This document shows positions 35,187 to 43,300 of a stretch of 64,000 nt of DNA, piece by piece. Positions within the stretch are counted from its first letter, which is position 1. Every line of letters starts with the position of its first letter. The DNA lies in NCBI GenBank assembly GCA_015099395.1, contig AP024096.1, positions 2,976,001-3,040,000 of the forward strand, in the 5' to 3' direction. The position numbers were made by a program, and so were the translations under genes. The DNA is from Ktedonobacteria bacterium brp13 (GTDB lineage Bacteria > Chloroflexota > Ktedonobacteria > Ktedonobacterales > Ktedonobacteraceae). The notes under the pieces were generated by a model, which was given only the letters and a program-made list of their open reading frames with translations, was not told where the DNA came from and searched no databases.

Positions 35187-36188
35187 ATGATTGAGTTCGG
35201 AATCACGCTCAAGCCCGACCCACCATCGAGCCGTATCGTTGAGCTGACGCGTATGGCTGAGGCGCAGGGTTTCTCCTATGGTTGGTTGTTCGACTCACAC
35301 CTGCTCTGGATGGAACCGTATCCACTGCTCACTTTGATGGCCCTCAATACCACGCGCATGCGACTGGGGACATGTGTGACCAATCCCAGCACACGTGATC
35401 CCAGCGTCACTGCCAGCGTGTTTGCCACTTTGAATGAAATCTCAGGTGGACGGATGATCATGGGCATTGGTCGCGGTGACAGCGCAGTACGCGTCATAGG
35501 TAAAAAGCCCGATTCGTTAGCGACGATGGAGCAAGCCATCAGCGAGATACGTGCGCTGACCGCTGGTCAGGTTGCCCATGTCAATACCCTGCCCCCCATC
35601 CAGATCAAATGGGCGAGTGGCCGTTTGCCTATCCTCGTGGCCGCCTATGGACCCAAAGTCCTGCGGTTAGCAGGACGGGTTGGCGATGGAGTTGTGCTGC
35701 AGTTTACCGATCCCCATCTGATCAAGTGGTGTCTTACCTTTGTGCGAGAAGGCTGTGAGGAAGCGGGACGCGACTGGTCACAGTTCCATGTGATGTGCGC
35801 GACGGCGAGTTATGTTTCGGATGACCTGACTCGCGCATGTTCCGAGGTACGCTGGTTCCCTGCGCTCGTCTCCAACCATGTCGTCGATCTCCTCTCGCGC
35901 TACTCCACGGCAGATCTGCCACCGGAGCTGACCAGCTATGTGCGGAATCGTCCCGGCTACAACTACCAGGAGCATGTTCAGATAGGCGCGTCCCACGCGG
36001 ACTTTGTCACCGATGATGTGGTCTCTCACTTCTGCGTGATCGGCCCGGCTGCGCTGTGCCGAGAGCGCATCCAGGAGTTAAGCAAGATCGGCGTCAACGA
36101 ATTTAACATCTATTTGATGACTGGGGACAAGGAGCGCATGTTGGAAGTGTATGGCAAAGAGATTATCCCTGCATTTGCCCGTGCATAG
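35187..36188 (+). CDS. LLM-class F420-dependent oxidoreductase (TIGR03842-like)
   Basis: A luciferase-like TIM-barrel protein of 333 residues. The opening IEFGITLKPDPPSSRIVELT, then GWLFDSHLLWMEPYPLLTLM, MRLGTCVTNPSTRDPSVTAS and GGRMIMGIGRGDSAVRVIGK, match the F420-dependent subgroup closely. It would use reduced F420 or FMN; the substrate is unknown. I chose ATG 35187 because it begins the family's conserved N-terminus; the frame extends 15 codons further. It is a metabolic gene on an otherwise defence-like island and has no operon partner. Confidence 0.85.
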   Translation: MIEFGITLKPDPPSSRIVELTRMAEAQGFSYGWLFDSHLLWMEPYPLLTLMALNTTRMRLGTCVTNPSTRDPSVTASVFATLNEISGGRMIMGIGRGDSAVRVIGKKPDSLATMEQAISEIRALTAGQVAHVNTLPPIQIKWASGRLPILVAAYGPKVLRLAGRVGDGVVLQFTDPHLIKWCLTFVREGCEEAGRDWSQFHVMCATASYVSDDLTRACSEVRWFPALVSNHVVDLLSRYSTADLPPELTSYVRNRPGYNYQEHVQIGASHADFVTDDVVSHFCVIGPAALCRERIQELSKIGVNEFNIYLMTGDKERMLEVYGKEIIPAFARA

Positions 36189-36903
36189 CATGTACCTCTT
36201 GAGCATCAGTAAGTGACTTTCTGACAACCAGACCCCTCACCAGGCGTGAGACACAACCTTGCTCCATCAGCTCGGCTGGGAGATCACTATTGAAGACCTT
36301 GAGAAAATCGATACGGGTGAGCGCGCCGGGGGCAAAGCCCAGATAGCGATGTAAAGAAGAAGCTTCGAGCCGGTTGAAAATTCTGAAAAGTTGACGGCAA
36401 TTTTGACTACTTCAAAGAATACTTGTTTTTTTCCATAACCAAGAATAGATGCAAATATAGGTACTTCTTAAGAAAGAAAGCCAATTTCAAGATTGTATTC
36501 ACTTTTATCTACGCGCTTAAAAAATTATAAAGTTCTTGTACTTTCTCTTTCATCTATGTTTACCCTCTAAATAATTAACCACATAATAAACATAGATTTA
36601 ATTTATCATGCCAAGAAGTTAAAAACAAGAATTAGGAGAATATAATTATACATCGAGAAGAGAAAGCGTTGTTATCCGGATGCCTAAAATTGACAGATAT
36701 AAAGATTGCTCAACCAGCATACATGAGATAAAAAACGCACACCAACTAGTCACGTGGACATAATCTACTTTAAAATCTTGTGAAATGTAGCAACTATGTA
36801 GCGACACCGAAAAATTTATACAAGAATAGATAACACGAAGAGGATAAACAAGAGAAATTTGAGCTCAGAGAGGACAACCAAAAACAATAGTAAACCAGGC
36901 TTG
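36189..36903. other. AT-rich right arm of the island, no intact gene
   Basis: Just after the oxidoreductase a plus-strand scrap reads LLHQLGWEITIEDLEKIDTG to a stop at about 36343, preceded by a stop; I cannot assign it. From 36370 onward the DNA is very AT-rich without coding signal. At 36744-36765 a 22-bp sequence nearly repeats 32922-32943. Confidence 0.4.
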
Positions 36904-36984
36904 TCGCATCTCTTCACCGGTATAACCCCTCCACAGAAGTCCATTCCCATCCATTCTGAGCTCAAACTCCCAGAAACTGTCTGG
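36904..36984 (+). repeat. attR-like direct repeat
   Basis: The second copy of the 81-bp repeat at 27950-28030, 78/81 identical, in direct orientation. Here it includes only the last bases of the tRNA sequence (CACCGGT instead of CACCGGC), so it is not a functional tRNA. Confidence 0.8.
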
Positions 36985-37071
36985 CAAATTCCACGTTTCT
37001 CCACTGCTGACAAACGTGTTTGCTGTCAACTTTGCTGTCAGAGTTTTGGGCCTGGATGGTGGTAGACAAAG

Positions 37072-37110
37072 GGTCGACAACGAGATATTTTCTTGTTGCC
37101 GACCTTTTTT
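37072..37110 (+). terminator. Rho-independent terminator, probably the ancestral tRNA-Leu terminator
   Basis: GGTCGaCAAC (37072-37081) pairs with GTTGcCGACC (37095-37104), one mismatch, followed by six T. It lies 88 bases beyond attR. No plus-strand gene precedes it closely, so it probably ended the tRNA-Leu transcript before the island inserted. Confidence 0.65.
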
Positions 37111-37119
37111 GATCGCATA

Positions 37120-37224
37120 CAAACGTATCTCCACATGTCGAGGAACGGCTGCTTTCAACTCTACGGTTGTCGTCTCCCCACTTTTAATAAGGTGTCGTAA
37201 TTCCGTCCCTTGTAATTCCGCCAT
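37120..37224 (-). pseudogene. Remnant of an AlbA_2-type (divergent AAA-4) protein
   Basis: The first 33 residues of this frame (AELQGTELRHLIKSGETTTV then ELKAAVPRHVEI) resemble the N-terminus of proteins with the Schlafen/AlbA_2 domain, which normally open with E-L-x-x-L-I-x-x-GE-x-x-x-x-E-x-K. After that the similarity is lost. It is a 5' fragment only. Confidence 0.35.
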
Positions 37225-37283
37225 TGATCCCTCATCGCCATCCTAAAAGCCTTTATATTACTTACTACCTTAGTTATACCATC

Positions 37284-37338
37284 GATGGCGGAATGATGGC
37301 GGAATGATGGCGGAATGATGGCGGAATGATGGCGGAAT
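37284..37338. repeat. Five exact tandem copies of an 11-bp unit
   Basis: GATGGCGGAAT is repeated five times without a mismatch just upstream of the AlbA_2-like remnant start. The array contains no gene. An 11-bp period is close to one helical turn. Confidence 0.9.
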
Positions 37339-37424
37339 AAATTAGTGCCAGGCTTATTTATAACGATTCCAAGGGCTGCCAATCTTGCCGTTCAAACAGC
37401 ATTCATTGCCGTTTTTCTCCACTC

Positions 37425-37626
37425 TCAGCTTCTTAGAGTCCAGATTCTCGACGAACCAGATGCATCATCTGTACATTCAAAGAGACACGCCACCTCTTTG
37501 ATGTGCTTGGAGGAGATGTAGTGCAGCGACGTGCGCCCCATATACACCATGCACAAGTGTACCCACGTCTGTAGAAACACCGTTTCCAAAGCTTCGGGTA
37601 AGCTTGTCAGTCCATCGACACACGTT
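37425..37626 (-). pseudogene. IS256-family transposase remnant
   Basis: The minus-strand frame between two stops reads VDGLTSLPEALETVFLQTWV then HLCMVYMGRTSLHYISSKH. This is the conserved block of IS256-type transposases around D-G-L-x-G-x-P-E-A-I and Q-x-C-x-V-H. Only about 65 residues remain, so the gene is dead. The rest of 37225-37850 shows nothing else. Confidence 0.6.
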
Positions 37627-37850
37627 TAGCAGCCTACGTACATAAAATGCCTACCCCCTTTTCACCAACCAGAATAACACGTATAATAGACAATATATAT
37701 TCTTGTATAGATTTACCTATCCTGCCTTATATTATCTTAAGAAGGTTAGAGATAGTAGTTACAAGAAGTCATAAAATTGCACTTTATACCATATACAAAC
37801 TGATTGAAATTTGATGGTATCTGAGTAAAGAATAACAGGTAAAAACTTTC

Positions 37851-40256
37851 ATGAAAGCACAAGAGAACTACTTTCTTCCGTTTCTCAATGGCAAAAAGCA
37901 ATTTGTCATTCCCATTTATCAGCGTACCTATAGCTGGCAGCGTGAACAATGCGAACAACTCTGGAATGATATCGTTGGAGCAGGCACAAATCAAGAATTG
38001 CCTGGGCACTTTATCGGTTCGGTTGTCTACATCCAACAGGGCGTTATATTATTCGGAAACGTGCCACAATTCCTGCTGATCGACGGTCAGCAACGCCTGA
38101 CAACTCTGATTCTTTTATTAGCAGCATTAGCCGAAATTGCTCAGCAGGAACCAGGCGAAACAGAAACTATCTATAAAGATGACATCTACGATTCTTATCT
38201 GATTAATAAATTTGGCAAAGAGGAACAGCGCTATAAATTGTTGCTGACCCAAAACGATCGAGAGCTTTTAAAACAGATCATCGATCAGCCAGAAAAGATA
38301 ACAGCAAATAATAATAAAGTGTCCATCCCGCTGGTCGATAACTATATCTTTTTCCGTGAACAATTACAGCATGGAGAAGTTGATATATCTACCATATTAA
38401 CAGGCATTAATAAGCTTATCATTGTCGAGATATCACTGCACAAAAATCTTGATAATCCCCAGCTTATCTTCGAAAGCCTTAACTCGACGGGCATGGATCT
38501 CTCGCAGGCTGATCTGATTCGGAATTATGTATTAATGGGTCTCGATAATGATGAGCAAACGAAAATTTATAGAGAGTATTGGTATCCTATTGAGCAAAAG
38601 TTCCGCTATGGTGGCAACGGAGACTATTTTGACCGTTTCATGCGCGATTATCTGACCTTAAAGCAAGGTGTTATTCCTAATATTGATAAGGTCTATACAA
38701 CATTTAAACATTATCACCAGACGAAATATAAGATCACCATTCAAGAGATCGTGCAGGATATCGCGCGTTATGCAGAATATTATGCGAACATGGCGTTCCT
38801 CCACGAAGAAGATCCCGAGATCAAACAAGCGATGCGTGATATCAACTCACTTAAAGTTGATGTCGCATATCCGTTCTTTTTGGAAATTTACGATGACTAC
38901 AAACAAAACAAACTATCAAAGGCAGATTTAGTGGCAATATTACGTCTAATTGAGAGCTATGTGTTCCGCCGCGCCATCTGTAGCATTCCAACGAATGGTT
39001 TAAATAAAGTGTTTACGACCCTTAGTGCAGAGATAGATAAAGAACGTTACTTAGAAAGTATCCAGGCTGCCCTCTATACAAAATGGGGAGGTGGACGCTT
39101 TCCCCGCAATGATGAGTTCCGGGCGGCCTTTGTCATGAAAGATATCTATAATTCTTCGCGCCGCCATTACTTACTCAACAAACTGGAAAACTATCAGCGC
39201 AAAGAGCAAGTACAGATTCTAAATTATACGCTTGAGCATGTAATGCCTCAAAATAGTCGTCTGTCAGAAGCCTGGCGACAGGCGCTGGGACCAGAGTGGA
39301 AGGATATCCAGGCACGCTATCTACACACCATTGGCAACCTCACACTGACCGGTTACAATCCTCAGTTAAGTGATCGTCCATTTTATGAGAAAAGAATGAT
39401 TGAGGGCGGTTTTGACCACAGTCCACTACGATTAAATCAGAGCCTGGCTCATCTGGAGCATTGGAATCAGCAGGCTATTGAAAAACGTGCTCAGCAATTA
39501 GCCGATGAGGCCATTAAGATATGGGCTATTCCTGAGTTGTCTGCTGAAGTGACAAACAAATATAGCAGTAAACAGGGAAGAAGAGCTTTCCTGGCGGAGA
39601 TCATTGGTCCGGTCCAAGATCCACTGGCGGGTTTCGTACCAGAAGGCTTCAGGCTCGTCCGAGCGACAGAGAAACGTTTTTATGTATATCGTCTGATGGA
39701 TGGGAAATGGGTACAGTATGGTGACGGGAAAAATGCCTATTTCTCGACCACCTGGTCATATGTCAAAGAACGAATACGCCGATGTTACGAAATGAACCTG
39801 ATACCCATGGGCACAGGGGGCGAAAAAGTTATTGAAACCATACCGCCACTTGTTGAGGAGGACAGTGATGATGAAAATGACGACAAAGTCTATACCATCA
39901 ACGATCATCCTTACCTGCAAGGCGAAATGCTCATACTCTTCAATGACTTACGCAAGAGAATTCTAAACCTGAGCGTCGATGTAACTGAGGAATTCAAGAA
40001 GCACTATGTCGCCTACAAATTGACGTCAAACTTTGTAGGCGTTGAAACACTCAAAAATTCGCTCGTGCTCACAATGAGTATCCCATTTGAAGAGATTGAT
40101 GATCCCAAGAAGATTGGCGAAGATGTAACACGTATCGGACATCGTGGGACCGGGCAGGTCAGAATAAGACTTACAGCAACGACCCAATTGGATGATGCAA
40201 TGTATCTCATCCAGCAAGCATTTGACCGCCAGAATAGCGAGATGGCTCTAGTCTAG
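37851..40256 (+). CDS. GmrSD-type DUF262/DUF1524 protein with C-terminal DUF5655-like domain
   Basis: The 801 residues form a single-chain type IV restriction-like enzyme, a family that attacks modified phage DNA. The DUF262 domain has the ParB-like IPIYQRTYSW (20-29) and LIDGQQRLTTL (76-86), an NTP-binding signature. The DUF1524 HNH-type nuclease core has LEHVMPQ (about 460-466) and TIGNLTLTGYNPQLSDRPF. A C-terminal region (about 690-795) resembles DUF5655, often seen in defence proteins. All key motifs are intact. It converges on the minus-strand helicase operon across a 23-bp palindromic terminator. The ribosome-binding site is weak. Confidence 0.85.
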   Translation: MKAQENYFLPFLNGKKQFVIPIYQRTYSWQREQCEQLWNDIVGAGTNQELPGHFIGSVVYIQQGVILFGNVPQFLLIDGQQRLTTLILLLAALAEIAQQEPGETETIYKDDIYDSYLINKFGKEEQRYKLLLTQNDRELLKQIIDQPEKITANNNKVSIPLVDNYIFFREQLQHGEVDISTILTGINKLIIVEISLHKNLDNPQLIFESLNSTGMDLSQADLIRNYVLMGLDNDEQTKIYREYWYPIEQKFRYGGNGDYFDRFMRDYLTLKQGVIPNIDKVYTTFKHYHQTKYKITIQEIVQDIARYAEYYANMAFLHEEDPEIKQAMRDINSLKVDVAYPFFLEIYDDYKQNKLSKADLVAILRLIESYVFRRAICSIPTNGLNKVFTTLSAEIDKERYLESIQAALYTKWGGGRFPRNDEFRAAFVMKDIYNSSRRHYLLNKLENYQRKEQVQILNYTLEHVMPQNSRLSEAWRQALGPEWKDIQARYLHTIGNLTLTGYNPQLSDRPFYEKRMIEGGFDHSPLRLNQSLAHLEHWNQQAIEKRAQQLADEAIKIWAIPELSAEVTNKYSSKQGRRAFLAEIIGPVQDPLAGFVPEGFRLVRATEKRFYVYRLMDGKWVQYGDGKNAYFSTTWSYVKERIRRCYEMNLIPMGTGGEKVIETIPPLVEEDSDDENDDKVYTINDHPYLQGEMLILFNDLRKRILNLSVDVTEEFKKHYVAYKLTSNFVGVETLKNSLVLTMSIPFEEIDDPKKIGEDVTRIGHRGTGQVRIRLTATTQLDDAMYLIQQAFDRQNSEMALV

Positions 40257-40311
40257 GCACTAAAGTAGATAGAAGAGTAGGAGAGAAATGTCCAAGGATA
40301 TAAAATAATTT

Positions 40312-40367
40312 GGATCTTCATTTTTCGTGCTCAGGGTTGCAACTCTGAGCACGAAAAATGAAGATCC
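40312..40367. terminator. Bidirectional terminator, 23-bp perfect inverted repeat
   Basis: The arms at 40312-40334 and 40345-40367 are exactly complementary around a 10-base loop and include T5/A5 tracts usable in both directions. It separates the converging DUF262 and helicase genes. Confidence 0.85.
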
Positions 40368-40390
40368 GGGACGCCGGTGCCATTATACAA

Positions 40391-43300
40391 CTACCTGCCC
40401 GCGTCGATATTGGTAACGCCAGGTACCTGAGCGAGAAATTCTTGAGGTAGACCTCGCTGAAGTTCTTTATGGTACATCTGGTTGCGGTAGTTGCGTAGGC
40501 ATTCGTAACAACTGGTCTCGGGTCCGCAACATTCATGACTAACACACGCATACGCGGTAGCGAAAACTAATGCGATTTCATCCGCAATACGCCTGACGTG
40601 GCCGGCTCCACCAGGAACATTATCAAAGAGGACGAGGGCAGGTGGCTGGTTGAGTCCATAATAGTAAAGTGTTCCATCGATGTCATCACGACGAATACTA
40701 AGTGCCTGCGCGGCTCCTTCAAGGAGTGCATAGATGAGTGAACGCCAAAGTTTCACGGGTGCGCTATGAGATAACGTACCGGTTAGACGTAGTTCGACAA
40801 CATCGGTCATAAATTCATGACCGAGATGATGGGTTTCTATGAAGCCATTACAGGATGCGCTTGTACGAGGATTAATATGCCCTTCAGGACGTGTCTTAGT
40901 ACGGCGTCGTAACGTTCCTGGTATGATTTGTTCTGGCGCGACTTCAGCAAATCCACACTGCTGACAAATACGAAATCCTCGACCTTGAGGTCCGCTATTG
41001 ACCAGGGCCATTTTGCCAAAGTGAGAATGATAACGACTCACCTGAATATCTGTATTGCTTAAAGATTCGACCAGCTCAAATTCCGGAGATGCACTTACAT
41101 GATTGCGTGGTTCATACTCAGCAAAATAGACACGTGAAGAAAACAAGCGCAATGGTCGGGCTTCCCCTGAAAGGCGAGCTTTCTTTGGTGAAGCGACAAA
41201 GCCAAACTCTGGAATGAGAAACGTTTTATTATTCCGCAACGGACCACCACAACTACAAATCTTTGCTATCTCACCCTCGGCACGCCAGAAACGACTACAG
41301 GCAGGGCAGATAGTGTAATGATAGGTCGGCCATGCGCGCTTCGGCTGTTTATAGAGTCCGCCACTGGTCCAGATATGTTTGGCGGCCACGACTTCAGCAC
41401 CAGGGGCATACTCAGAGAGTGCAATGCGCAAGTCACGTTGTAGCTGTATTTTGGAAGCCACTATGGTTGACAAATGATCAGTTTTTAACTCAACCACATC
41501 AGTGGGGAAGCCATATTTGGGCAAGAGATTACGCGAGGCCAGGAAACCCAGTAAAGAGCGTCCACGGATGGTTTGCATGACCCGCTGATAATGTTGGGCC
41601 TGCGAATAATTCCTCTGCTTGATCGCTTCCTGCTCATATTGAAGATAGAGATTGAGACTATCTGCTATTTCAGTATCGACATACTCCAATAAATCAAGCA
41701 TACCATCCTGGTTCACAGTCTGTAGCCAGCTCCAAGAATCCAGGCCAACCTCATTTTGTAGTGCTACCGGCACAATACGTCGCAGTGCAGCCAACACAGC
41801 CACGGGATATGTCAAGGCATATTCCGTTAAGAGCATTGTACCAGGAACCAATCCACCTTCTGGCTCGAAGAACTGACCAACGTTCCGAAAAAGACGGTGC
41901 TCCTGCTCGTAGATAGAGCGCAAAAAAGCCGCCAATAAAACGGCTTGCATATGTCGAAGCACAATCTTTTCGTTGGTCAGGCTAATCTTCGGAGGCTGGA
42001 CGCGTCCAGCAACGATTCTCTGAGGATCATTATAATGCGTTAAGTCATGAGAACGGCGCTGTGCAAAGGTAAGTGTAAACGCAGCGGCATCAGTGCGACG
42101 GCCTGCACGACCTGCACGCTGGACATAATTTGCTGTCGTGGGAGGAACATTGCGCATTAACACCGCTTGCAATTCGCCCACATCTACACCAAGTTCAAAG
42201 GTTGTGGAGCAACTTAATACATTGATTTGGCCGCGAATAAATTTCTCTTGAATTTTGCCAGCTTCATCGTTCGTCCATTGGGCGGTATGCTCATGAGCGG
42301 TAAGTGGAATTGGTAACATATTGAGATAGAGAGAGCGATAGTGATTATCTGTACTCGCAACGCCAGGGCGCAAGCGACCAGAACAACCAATCATCGGACA
42401 AAGGTTAGCGACATTAAGGATGGCAATAGTATGGCAACGCTCACAATGATATGCGGCATTTTCAGCAAGAGGAATCATTTCCCAGAACTTGTCATTGAGA
42501 CGGTAGACAATACCCTGTTTTGGTAGGACCTGACTGACAAGATGATCACACCACTGAGAACCTGGTTCAGTCAGCTGATGCCAGATACCCATTAATGCTT
42601 CACGTGCGATACTCCGGCGCTCAGCTTCCGGTAGAGTGGGTGCACATGCTTGGAGGAGCCGCTCCAAAAGATCCAGACGGCGATTCCGACCACGAGTGGG
42701 TGCCCAGCTTAAAATACCGATCTTGCTGTCAGATTGGTCTCTACGAACAAAAAACTCTCGGTTGCGAGGTGCAAAAGCTTCATCGTTTGCTTGCAAATAT
42801 TCAGGATACGTGGTAACACCTTGCTGTCTGAGGGTATCCAGCAAAAGAGTGAGCAGAGTCCAGCATTCTTCTGACGATAAATTCCAGGGGGCAATTTGTA
42901 AAACACGGGGTGGTTGCCAACGACGTGGACGCACTAAACGAAATTGCAGCAAACCCTGGCCTTCCAGACTTAGACGGCGATCCAAAGCCATCAATTCCTG
43001 CATCAACCATATTGAGACAGTACGACGACGCTCATCATAACTTTGTGCTGCAGTAAAAAAACCGGCACGATCCGCCTGTTGCTGCAAACGTGGTATGACA
43101 TCCTGCAAGCGCAGGAAGCCTTGCTGGCCATCACTATCTTCACGCAGGGTTTGCAGGATCAACCGGCGATGGAGAACCTGGTTATAGGTGCGTTCAAGAT
43201 ATGGGGCAAAGAAGGCTGCATCTTGCCGGCTATCCGAAAAAACCAGTAGCTTCCGTCCCTGACCCGGTAAATCAGCGGTCTCTTCGTCTGGCGAAGGAGG

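Larger units (their letters stand above)
27950..36984. mobile_element. Putative integrative island in tRNA-Leu
   Basis: About 9 kb between two 81-bp direct repeats, the left one overlapping the tRNA 3' end. The contents are accessory: hicA remnant, hicB, PIN protein, TIR-NB-ARC-TPR receptor, DUF3761 membrane protein, LLM oxidoreductase and a MITE-like repeat. Several stretches are AT-rich relative to the flanks. I found no integrase or excisionase, so it is probably a decayed or passively mobilised island. Confidence 0.6.

Noticed and set aside
36865..37119. C-terminal part of the minus-strand frame across attR
   Set aside because: It reads through the terminator hairpin and the attachment repeat and shows no protein similarity; only its first about 33 residues look like a gene relic.
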